DNA of 64,000 nucleotides from contig NW_022985172.1 in the NCBI RefSeq assembly GCF_010093535.1, positions 42,937-106,936 of the forward strand. Reading direction: 5' to 3'. Under the pieces are notes generated by a model. The model was not told where the DNA came from. It ran no database searches and saw only the letters and a program-made list of their open reading frames with translations. This DNA is from Lindgomyces ingoldianus (taxonomy: Eukaryota > Ascomycota > Dothideomycetes > Pleosporales > Lindgomycetaceae). The position numbers were made by a program, and so were the translations under genes. Below are positions 54,435-64,000 of the stretch, piece by piece. Within the stretch, counting starts at the first letter, position 1; every line of letters begins with the position of its first letter.

Positions 54435-57400
54435 ATTAGGAAGAGAATCCTTTACATTAGTAGTTCTAGCATTAAGTTATTTTTATTAGAGTATAGGTTT
54501 AGTTTAAATAAGTATTAGGTATAGAATTAGGTTACTATAAAGTTTTTTTATAAGACTTCTATAAGTTTTTATAACAGTTTGTTATATTTAGTCTATTTTA
54601 TAAAGTATTTATAAATATGTTTTTTTTATTAAACTAAATTTATTTAACATCTTTTACAACATATTCTAGTTTATTATTTATAATAATAGGTTTAGGTAGT
54701 AAGTTTAGCTATTTAAGTAGATAGTTAAATTTAAAAGCTACTTAGCGCAGCAATAATACATAGAACATAGGGTGTATCTTTATACTGTTAGGTAGGATTA
54801 ATTAGTAAGCATGTAATAAGACTATATAAGCTACTATAAAAAAGCTAAAGTTTTTTTAATTAAGTTTTTTTAATTATTAGTTTATTTAAATGTTTCTAGT
54901 GTCTAGCTAGACCTTTTTACTAGCTGCATACACAGGGGCAAAAGTTTAAGATTAGTTTATATGCTCTTATTAAAAAGCTTAAGCTTATGTAAGCTTTTTA
55001 TAAATATATTTAAATATATTTTAAATTTTATTAATAAGTCTAGTTACATTTATTACTTATATAAATTAATAAGTTAGTTAAGAGGTATTTAAAAGTAGTT
55101 TAAATTTTATTTAAAAGTAGTATTTATAGTTTACTAAAAATAAAAATACTTATGTTAATTTAAATATTATGTTATTAGCTTTAAACTATGCTATAGCTAA
55201 CTATTTTACTTAGTTATTTTACTAGTAGTTTATGTACACTTATAAGACTTATTTTATTATAGTGTTTATGTTCTTAGTCTAGCTGTTAGTCTTTAAGTAA
55301 AAAGCTATAAATAAATAAAAAATAATTTAGAGCTATTTATAGAGTTTATTCTAAAAGGCTAAGACAAACTATATACCTTTATCTAATATAATTATGTTAG
55401 GCAGGCTATAGTAAACTTATTTGTATTAGTAGAATAACTAGGCTATATTAGAGGCAGTTATAGAAGAATATAGTATTAAGTGTTAATACTTAGTTAAGTA
55501 ATTAATAACTACTATAATATTTATATACTCTTTAGATAGAAGTAAGTTTATAATAAAATTAATTAATATGTCTTTCTAAGCTTATTTAAAAATTAGAAGT
55601 AGTTTAAGTAGGCTATTATACCTTTTTTAAGAGGCCTTTACTTTACAGTAAGTATAGTAACATAATACATATTAGCGTACAGTATAAAACATGCAGGGCT
55701 AGTAGTACTCTCTCTATAGTAGGTTAAGAGTCTTTCCTCTACTTAGGTGTTCTTTAACAGGCAAGTTATGTATAATTTAAAGTAGTTTAATTTTTAGTTT
55801 ATTAAAATTAAAGATTATAAGTTAGTTATAGTAATATAGCTTACTATTTTAGTTTTTATAGTTAGCTAGTGTTACTTTTTTTAACTAACTAGCGCTGTTT
55901 TAAAGCAGGTTTAAAGTTTTTTTAGATAAATTTATTATTTAAATACTTATTAGTAATAATTTAATTAATTATCTAATTTATTTTATTTAAGTTAAGGTCT
56001 AAAAATAGCTTAAGTTAAAGTAAAGTTTAGTGTTAAGCCTTTTACACTTTTTTTTTAAGTAAAGATGTTTTAGAATTACTTTATAAAAGTATCTAGTTTC
56101 TCTTTATTTTAACTAAGATAATAAGTAATTTTAAAATTAAAATAAAATAAGTATTTAAACTAATAAGCTTATTAGTAGCTAAGTTGTTTTATAGTTACAA
56201 AGTACTATAAGTTCTTATAGTTAAATAAAACTTATATTAGATGCACTATACTTTCTAGTTTAAGTTACTATTATTTAAAGTAGTATACTATAGTAAGTAA
56301 TTTTTTATTATAGATTTTATAATTACCTTCTACAGGACTTATTTTTTTTTAAAAAGTATGTAATAGGCCTAATAGTCCTGTCTAGCTTAGTCTAGAAAAG
56401 AACTCCTACTACTACATAGTCTAAAGCATTAGCTTCTATAAGTATTAGTAGTTTAAAGTTAAAGTAGTAGAGTATTAAAGCTTTAGTAAAGGCTTTTTTT
56501 AGCTAGTTAAAAAACTATTAGTAATTTAAGTTAAAGTTAAATTAAATTTTTTTTTTAGTAAGTGTAATTATAAAGCTTACTTACTATAAAAAGTTATTAA
56601 TAAATTATTAGTAGAAGTTAGTAAATTTTATAAAGGCTTAAATGTTTTTTATGTCTTTTAGGTATTACTAATTTAGCATAGTCTAAACTTTAATAAGGTC
56701 TATTTAAATGCTATTTATAAAGATTATATATTCTAAATATGTAACCTTTAATTAGTAGAACTTGCATTTGTCTATGTTAAGTTATAGACTTACTTCTTTT
56801 ATAGCCTTTAGCACTAAGTGTACATGCTATTTGTACTCTAAAAGGCTATTACTATAAATTAGAATATTATTAATATACATAGTGTAGAACACGTCTAGGT
56901 AGGGTTAAAGTAAGTTGTTTATAAAATGTTAAAAAGTACTAGGCGCGTTAGCTAAGCTAAAGGGCATTACTAGGTACTTAAATAGTTTATATTAGGTCTA
57001 AAACACTATTAGCTACTTATTACCCTTTGCTATCTTTAGCTTATTAAAGGTAGTAATAATATTTAACTTTATAAAATACTTTACTTTACTTAGTTAGCTT
57101 AAGGTTTCTTATAAAAAAGAAATTAAGTATTAGTTTTTAATAGTAATAGTATTTAGTCTTTAGTAGTTAATATAAAATTAAAGCTTACTCCTAAGTTTCT
57201 TTATAAATAGTATAAGTAACACTACTAGTAAAAAGCTAGCTTAAATAAACTTTTTTTTTAGGTTCTTATTAAGGTATTTTTAGAGCACTTTTAATTTATT
57301 TAGTAACATTTTATATAGTAGCCTATAACTAGGTTGTTTACTAGGCTTAAAAGTTATTTAGTAATTATATAAATATTATATTAAAAGCTTATTAGACTTG

Positions 57401-59449
57401 TTTTAAAAAAAGACATATAATAAGTTATAGTAGTTTTAAAAGACTATTATTTTTAAGTTAGTGTGTTTTTAAAAAGCTAGAGCTTAGTCTATATTAAAAA
57501 TTATAACTATGTAGATTTTATAATCTAGTTATTAAGCTAGGGTTATAAATAAGGTAGGTTCTATGTAGCAGATGTCTATTTATTATTTAAGTTCTAGTTT
57601 ATGTTTAAATTAAGTAAGTAAAGCTTTTTTAAAAGCTTTTTTTTTTAAGTTTAAGTAGTTATTAAATTATTTTATATAGCTTATTTTAGTAAAAGGCCTA
57701 GCTTATTAGCCTTACTTAGGTAGTTTTTTTCTAAGTTATTAAGAAGTAAGTTTAAAAACTTTCTATATTAAGTGCTACTTAGGTGTTGTTTAGGTGTAAG
57801 TGTAAGCATATATTTTAGCATTAAAAAGAGTTAAAGTTTAAGACTTACTTTTAGTAATTAAAGGCAACTTTATGCTAATACAGCTATTATTGTTTTAAAA
57901 TTAGGTTATAATATCTTATATTTATTATATAAAGCTTAATCTGCTTCTTATAGTGTTAGTAAGTAATTATAATAGTTATAGTATAGAAAATAAAACTTTT
58001 TTTAAGTTATTTTTTATTAAATCTAGTTAGGTAAATTATTTAAGTAAGTAGTATTAATTAAAAATTTAGTTTATACACTAGTTTTTTATTAATGTAACCT
58101 ATGCTGTTTACTTCTAAGTTAATAAGAGCTTATATTAAAGCTAATATAGTTTTTTATTATAAATATATAAAAATATTAACTTAGTACTTTTAGTTATTAG
58201 TAGGGAACTTAGCCTATAAGTTAGTAAAGATCTAGTGTTAAATTAGTCCTAGAGGGTAACTTAGCCCTAGGATAAGCCTTTTTATAGGCTTTTACTACTA
58301 TAGCTGCAGCTATATTAAAAGTAGTAAAAAAAATTAAAGCTTAAATATAAGTTAGAGCCTTTATAAAAATAAAATTAAAATAGTAAAAATCTTTAATAAG
58401 TGCTAGCAGCGCTACTTACGTAGACTTAAGAAAAAAAAATAAAGTAGTTTTAAAAAATATAACTATACTTACTACACTTAAAGTATTAACTTTTTTTTTT
58501 ATAATTTTTACAATTTCTAAAACTAACTAGAGCATAATTTAAATTAATTTTTATTATATTAAAGTCTTTATTTATAACTGCGCTAGTTTAGGGGCGTATT
58601 AAAGCTTATATAGGGAGGAACTTTATGTTATTATTGTAGGTAGTAATTAGGTTTACATACGCATTAAAGTTATTTAAAAGGGGTTCTCTTACTATAGTGT
58701 GTTACAGTTTAGTTAAGAGGGAGTTATATAAAGCTATAATTAAACCTATCTTATTTAGGCCTATATTAAATGCAAGTTAGTAAAACTTAGTAAAGTGTAA
58801 AGTAAAGCTTTTTTTTTATTATTATAAAGTGTTTAGGTAACTTAAGGCTGTTAACTTTTTATTTAAGTCTTTATAAGTTACTTATAGAAATGCTATAAAT
58901 TAATCTAAGTTAATAATATCCTTATTTATTAGTAAGTTAATTAAGGCTGTTATATTATAGTTAAGTTAAAAGTAAGTGTATAGTAACTAAGAGTGTTTAA
59001 AAAGGAATTAGTTTATGTTTCCTTTAAGTTTATATTAGAGCTTATGTAAAAAGAAAGGTAGGTCTTTCTATTTTTTATTAAATAGTAGGGGATTAAGAAG
59101 TTAGTTAGATTTTATTACTAAGTTAAAAAAGTTATAAGTTATAGGTAGTGTTAAGTAGAAAAAAGTTAAGCTATCTCTAGACTTCTAGGTAAGCTTTAAG
59201 GCTAGTAAGTTCTTAGTTTCTACTACTATAACAAAAGTTAAGGCAGAAATAGACTGCTTAATAATGTAAAGCTGTTTTTAAAGTTTTTTTTAAAAAGCTT
59301 TAAAGCTTATAATATAGTAGCTTTTTTATAAAGTAAGTGCTTTTTAAAAGGCTTTTTAGCTTGCTTTAATAGCTTAGAGTTATATAAGTACTAAGCTTAT
59401 TAAATTAAATTTAGAGGCTATTCTTAGCTAAAGTTTTAACATAATGTAA

Positions 59450-59767
59450 TGTTATAATTATGCATAAGTAAAGTTATAAAGCTTTATAAAGGTCTAGTTT
59501 AATTACTACATAAAGTATTATAGTAAGTATAAGACATTATATAAAAAATAAAAAGGTTTAAAAGAAAATTAGTAATTAAATACTTAGCTTAAAAGTCTAA
59601 GCGCTTTAAGTATAAATTAAGCCTATTCTAGGTTTAGTTAGTGTTAAGGTACTTTATGCTTAAGTTTATGTCTATGTTATGTTGTGTTTATGTCAGACGT
59701 GCACTAATAATACTCTAGTACGCGTCTAATACAGTTATGTCTAGGATCCGGGGAGGATACCGTGACA
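59450..59767 (-). repeat. LTR of gypsy 2 (right, 5' LTR)
   Basis: 318 bp. Outer edge preserved (GGATCCGGGGAGGATACCGTGACA region), inner edge mutated (TGTTATAATTATGCATAAG). Confidence 0.92.
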
Positions 59768-59772
59768 TTTAT

Positions 59773-60372
59773 ACATTATTATATTAAATTATTTAGTTAT
59801 TATAGATAAGATTTTAAAAACTTTTTACTAACTAAAGCTTTTAAGTTTAGAACTTTTTATCCTCTATAATTAAAATTACCTTTAAAAAAGTTATAAAAAG
59901 TATACTAAGGTAGAAACCTAGAGACTACTAATAACTTATTAGGATTAGAGATAACTACTAATGCCTAACTTTTAACTACTCTTAGACTTTAGTATAAAGC
60001 TTGTAACACGCTCTAGCTATAGCTAAAGTAAAATGCCTACTACTAGAGCTAAATAACTACTAACTTTAACAGCTAAACCTTTTTTTATAGAACCTAAAGC
60101 TAAAAACTTACTAGATTTAGAGTTAAACTTTAGTAGTATAGCCTTTAAAAACTAAGTTACTTAATTAAGAGTATAAATTAAATAGCTAACTAGATTAAAA
60201 ACTATTAGTTTTAATTAACTTTTACTAACTACTAAATTACTTCTAATAATGCTTTAAATTACTTTTACTACACTAATAGTAAAAGACTTTTTAGGCACTT
60301 TTAAGCTTTCTTAAAGCTACTTTACTAAACACATGCCTAAGATTAAAAACTTTATAGATAGTAAAAAACTTA
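59773..60372. other. AT-rich degraded DNA, no gene seen
   Basis: About 600 bp of RIP-type sequence between gypsy 2 and pogo element 2. No motif or element end recognised. Confidence 0.45.
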
Positions 60373-62219
60373 ACGTACTTTATAGGCAAGTTACTTACAC
60401 ACCTAAGTTGCTTACTTTTGCTAAGACCTTACTACACTACTTTTTTTACACTAATGCATTTCTAACAACACTACTTAAACATGTTAAAGAAATGTTAGAT
60501 GCAGCTTATACTTTAAGCTTTTAAATAAAACATAATACTTTCTAAGTAATGTGCTATAGCTATTTATAAAGTCTTTTAAAAGATAATAAGTAACTAACAC
60601 GCTAGATAACCTTTCTAAGCTAATTATATAGCTAACTTATAAAAGCTAGATAATAATAAAAAGTAAGTAATTATTTAGCACATACTTAAGCTAGATGCAT
60701 AAGGATTTCCCTCTTAGCTAGTAGCTGTAGCTAATATAGCTAATTCTTTACACGCTAAGTGTAATATAGGCTATATTAGCATAAACTAGCTTAATATGTT
60801 TGTTAAGTGTTACTTAGAGCTTAAAGTAAAGTTTAAGTGTAAGTATAACTATAAAAAAGCTTTTTATAAAAATTTTATAGTAATTTAAAGCTAGTTTAAC
60901 TTTATAAAAAATATTAAAGCTAAGTATAGCATCTAAAATAACAATATATACAACTTTAATAAGATAAAGTTTATAATAGGCTAGATATCTACTAAAGTAG
61001 TTGTTATAAGTTTAGAGAAATAAGAACAGCTAAAAGCAGTCTAGCTAGGCAACTAGAAGTAGACAAAAGCTATCTAGAGTATTAATACTAAAAAGTAGGC
61101 TATTTTACTTTTTATTATTTTCTAGGGTAGCAACTACTTTTTAAACTAGTATAAAAAAGAAAATTTACTTTAAGATTAAGTTATTATAATCTCTAAGCGC
61201 AGCTAGACTACTAATTAGCTTAGTCTAGACTAGTTAAAGCACTTTAACGCGCATATAAAAAAGTGTACTATTAGCAGCTACTGTCTGCTAGTTATTAACA
61301 GCTATAAAAGCTATAACTTACTTTATTTTTAGTAATACTATAAAAATAATAAAATTATTACTATTTACATACCTTTTTACTTATTACACCTTTTATAGCT
61401 ACTTAATATAGGTTGTTTTACTTTTTTAAAGAAAGTGTATAGGCGCTAAGCTAAAAACCTTATGTGTAACTAGATTACTTATATTATAAAAATAAAGTTT
61501 CTACTATGCTTTAAAGTAGCTTATAATGCTATAATTACTTTTAGTAATATCTAAAAAGGGTTTTAAAGCGCTAGATTAGTTCCTTTTAACCTATAATAAG
61601 TTATAATAGGCCTTAATGTAAAGTTACGCACTTTATTACTACTACTACCTATATATAATAAGCCCTAGTAGTTGTAAACCCTAAGTAATACCCTAGAACT
61701 TAGGTTATAATTAATGCTTATAAAAATAAAGATTTAAAAGTATATAAATAGTTTACTAACTTTTATAGTTAAGGCGTTTAAGAAAGTCTTAAAGGGGGTA
61801 GTAATAATTACGCATAAGCTAGTATTAGCATAATAAGAAATTACTAAGCTTTAAGCAGCTAATAAGGCTGCCACATAACATAAATTGCATAAAAGAAAGC
61901 AGATTAAGGCAGAAGGGACCTTAATAATTTAGGAAGGCCTGCGCTTAACAGCTCTAAAGGAGTTTAGGGCGCGCAGTGACAGGAAGAAGGCAAAGAAGCA
62001 GGTGCAAGCTGAAGTAGGTAAGCCATCCTAAAGGCGCTGCGGACAGTGCAATCAGACTAGGCATAACGCGCAAACATGTAAGTAAGAAGCAGAAGTAGTA
62101 TCTAAATAATATTCTAGGCTGTACTATACTATATAGTGCCAGAGCGGGTTGTTATGGGCCATAATAGAGTTCGTTGGGGTGGGGTCTTGGCAAAAGTGAG
62201 CGACTCGGGTGTGTAAGCA
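60373..62219 (+). mobile_element. pogo/Fot1 element 2, + strand, right end cut by an LTR
   Basis: Left end ACGTACTTTATAGGCAAG follows a TA, and matches the terminus at 51371. The right end (CTTGGCAAAAGTGAGCGACT..GTGTG, read on +) is the inverse of the left but lacks its last bases because an LTR begins at 62220. Element length is about 1.85 kb, usual for pogo/Fot1. The last 250 bp are hardly mutated while the rest is AT-rich. Confidence 0.78.
60479..62130 (+). pseudogene. pogo/Fot1 DDE transposase relic (element 2) with C-terminal zinc knuckle
   Basis: Reading TAA/TAG as lost Gln/Trp, one frame gives an N-terminal helix-turn-helix region (ISN-HAR-PF and HILKLDAQGFPSQL), NIYNFNKIKFIIGQIS (from DIYNFDETGF), then IQSINTKKQAILLFIIFQG, YCLLVINSYKSYN (from LDGHESH), NKIITIYIPFYLLHLLQLLN (from the PPHSSHLLQPLD box) and FKVAYNAIITFSNI. 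The end reads RRCGQCNQTRHNAQTCK, a CCHC-like knuckle found in some fungal DDE_1 transposases. Clearly inactive. Confidence 0.85.
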
Positions 62220-62390
62220 TGTCAGATTGAAGCACTGTTTCTGGGCTTCCTGAGATGAATGATGGGTTTGGATATGATGTATGGGATGATTGATTGATTG
62301 TATTAATCGTGTTGATTTATCGATCCTTTTTCTGCTCTACTCGTGTTGCTCGGCTTTTTGTTTTGCTGATCTGAGTCCCTCGCGCACTAC
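62220..62390 (+). mobile_element. Truncated LTR, 380-bp family, copy 2
   Basis: Starts TGTCAGATTGAAGCACTG and is colinear (inverse orientation) with 35420-35587 of the solo LTR. It stops at CGCGCACTAC, where the pogo element 3 terminus begins. Composition is normal. Confidence 0.82.
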
Positions 62391-63906
62391 CGTGTTTTAT
62401 CGCTTAACGCACGGCCCCTTGTAACGCACACACAACTAAAATTCATCAACTTTTTAATCAAGCTTATCTCCACCAATATAGACCCAATTAAGGCCGCGCT
62501 AGCGTCATTTAAATCGCTGAAGCTTGGAGAAAAACCTAATTATAGTGCAACAGCAAAAAAATTTAGTTGTTGTTGCTCTACACTATTAAAGCGCCACCGC
62601 GGGGTGCAGGGCACCTATGCAGAGAAGCACAAAAATTAATAACTTCTTAACAACATATAAGAAAAGGAACTCTCTAAATACCTTAATAAGCTTTACATAA
62701 AAGAACTGCTGCCTATAAGGCTTATAATACATAATTTTGCCTTAGAAATAGCTAGAAAACAGGCTAGTAAAAACTAGGTTAATTACTTTATTAAGCAGTA
62801 GAACATTAAGCTTATATCTTAATAAACATCTAGCATAGATTTTAATTATAAAAGAGCTAACTTAGCCTTTAAATATAAGCTCTATTTTAAGCTGTTACAG
62901 AGGAAAATTAATAATTATAGCATAAAGTTACGCTATATCTATAATATAGATAAGAAGGGCTTCTTAATTAGTGTACTATTAAAAGTTAAAAGAATCTTCT
63001 CTAAACAGCAATATAAAGAAGGTGGCATTAAGCAGATAATCTAGGACAGCAATTGCAAGTAGATTACAACTATAGCTTACATATACGCTAATAGGACTTC
63101 TCTTACACTAGCACTAATTTATTAGGCTGCTTTAGGCAACATATAAGACACCTAGTTACAAGACTTTAACCTTAATAAACATAAAGCCTTTTTTTCTTTA
63201 TCTCCTAGTAGGTAGACAAGCAATATGCTAAGCCTTACATAGCTTAAACAGGTGTTTAATAGAAAGACAAAATAAAAGGCCTAACGCTTCTATTAACTAT
63301 TAGTCCTAGATAGCTATAGATTGCATATTACTATAGATTTTATTAAGTATTATAACAACAATAGGATCCTCTTAGCCATCTATCCACCTCATTTAACCTA
63401 TACCCTGCAGCCTCTAGATGTCTGCATGTTTAAGCCTCTGTTAACTGCCTACTTAGCTAAGCTAGCAGATTTTATGTACAGGTGCTAAGGACTATTAACT
63501 ATTATAAAGAAAGACTTTTTTTGCATGTTTAACAAAGCCTAGCTAATGTTATTTAAACTAAATACTATCCTTAAGGCATTTAAAACATGCAGTTTATCTC
63601 TATTTAATCTAGAGGCAATTCTAGTACAATTTAACATTAAGAAGGAGGACTAGCTATTCTCTAGTAATAGTACTACTTTAGTACTAGGCGCTTCTAATTA
63701 GAGGAAGATTAAGAGGATTTTGCGCTAGGTTGTTAACAATATTTATAGTAAGTAGTTGCGCTAGCTTAGTTAAACTATTTACACAATTTCATGTTGTAAC
63801 AACCTGCTCTAGCATAAGGTTAAACATCTTAAACAAGCTCTCCTTAATAAGAAGCGTTGCCGCCAGCGTGGGAAGCCTCTCCTGCTTAAAGCTCCACCTA
63901 AGTATA
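62391..63906 (+). mobile_element. pogo element 3, RIP-degraded, right end not seen
   Basis: The left end contains ATCGCTTAACGCACGG and GTAACGCACACACA, arranged like the terminus of pogo element 1 (CAGCTGACGCACGG .. TAACGCACACAC). It encodes the transposase relic below. A new LTR starts at 63907 before any right terminus appears. Confidence 0.65.
62480..63905 (+). pseudogene. pogo-type DDE transposase relic (element 3)
   Basis: Recognisable in order: KRHRGVQGTYAEKHKN (end of the CENP-B-like helix-turn-helix), IIHNFALEIARKQ, NWVNYFIKQ, FKYKLYFKLLQRK, YIYNIDKKGFLISVLL (NIDEKGF box), IQDSNCKQIT, LLVLDSYRLHIT, LLAIYPPHLTYTLQPLDVCM (near-intact PPH..LQPLDV box), KDFFCMFNKA and a Lys/Arg-rich end (NKKRCRQRGKPLLLKAPPK). 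Stops at former Gln/Trp codons make it inactive. It is homologous to the minus-strand relic in element 1. Confidence 0.84.
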
Positions 63907-64000
63907 TGTCACGGTCAACTTGGACATGCCTCGGACTCTCCCCGGAGAGCCCTCGGCCCAGCCTTGGGCACATGACGTCCCGTCACGTGCCCCAGCACAT
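63907..64000 (+). mobile_element. Start of a GC-rich LTR, cut by the window edge
   Basis: From TGTCACGGTCAACTTGG the sequence changes abruptly from AT-rich to GC-rich, with CCGGAGAGCC and CACGTGCCCC, and begins TGTCA like an LTR. Only the first seven bases match the gypsy 2 LTR, so it is a different family. Inference only; the other end lies outside. Confidence 0.45.

Larger units (their letters stand above)
54103..59767 (-). mobile_element. Ty3/gypsy LTR retrotransposon 2 (5.67 kb), RIP-degraded
   Basis: 318-bp LTRs (54103-54420 and 59450-59767) with TGTCACGA..CCGTGACA outer ends, flanked by the 5-bp duplication TTTAT (54098-54102 and 59768-59772). Coding strand is minus. A G-run polypurine tract lies directly inside the left LTR. 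On the minus strand near 56560-56900 reverse transcriptase is recognisable: MYINNILIYS (from YxDD), CKFYQLKVTYLEYII and NIQAFIKFTNFYQQFI. Stops replace many Gln/Trp codons. Confidence 0.92.

Noticed and set aside
60333..60524. A 63-codon ATG-started frame
   Set aside because: It runs through the left terminus of pogo element 2 (60373 onward); the terminus sequence itself is being translated, so it is not a gene.

Overview
The window comes from the genome of a filamentous ascomycete (Pezizomycotina). The evidence is short GT..AG introns of about 45-85 nt, fungal-type housekeeping genes (argininosuccinate synthase, Tim17, a Doa4-like deubiquitinase), a DUF6604 protein, and long AT-rich tracts of dead transposons whose stop codons mostly read as former Gln or Trp codons, the footprint of repeat-induced point mutation (RIP). 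I cannot place the species more precisely.

Layout. 0-3.7 kb: the 3' part of a ubiquitin hydrolase and a complete six-exon argininosuccinate synthase, both on +. 3.7-12.6 kb: gene-poor DNA with a 175-bp solo LTR, a hAT-type miniature element (MITE) and an eroded CCAAT-containing repeat field. 12.6-25.6 kb: the gene-rich core, with a decayed acyl-CoA dehydrogenase, a two-helix Ser/Thr-rich membrane protein, a conserved fungal protein often mislabelled GGPP synthase, an alpha/beta hydrolase, a large dynamin-family GTPase, a possible small secreted protein and Tim17. 26.1-28.7 kb: a DHA2-type MFS transporter that is intact apart from one MITE insertion. 28.7-36.2 kb: nested transposons (a hAT-like element, then a fragment of a relative carrying a pogo element that carries a solo LTR). 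36.3-39.0 kb: a second, heavily mutated MFS transporter with another MITE inside it. 39.8-42.5 kb: a DUF6604 gene. 43.0-64.0 kb: a transposon graveyard with a ~200-bp tandem repeat array split by a Ty3/gypsy element, a second Ty3/gypsy element, pogo/Fot1 relics and LTR fragments.

The cellular genes do not form a pathway or cluster; they are ordinary single genes (arginine synthesis, ubiquitin recycling, mitochondrial import, membrane remodelling, drug efflux). The main interest is the transposon history. Target-site duplications can be read exactly for eight insertions, so order and family relationships can be inferred. A MITE appears to have moved while carrying a captured LTR, and both gypsy elements show RIP that spares their outermost ends.

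I saw no rRNA gene, CRISPR array or convincing tRNA gene by eye. No sequence search was run; assignments rest on motifs read directly from the sequence.
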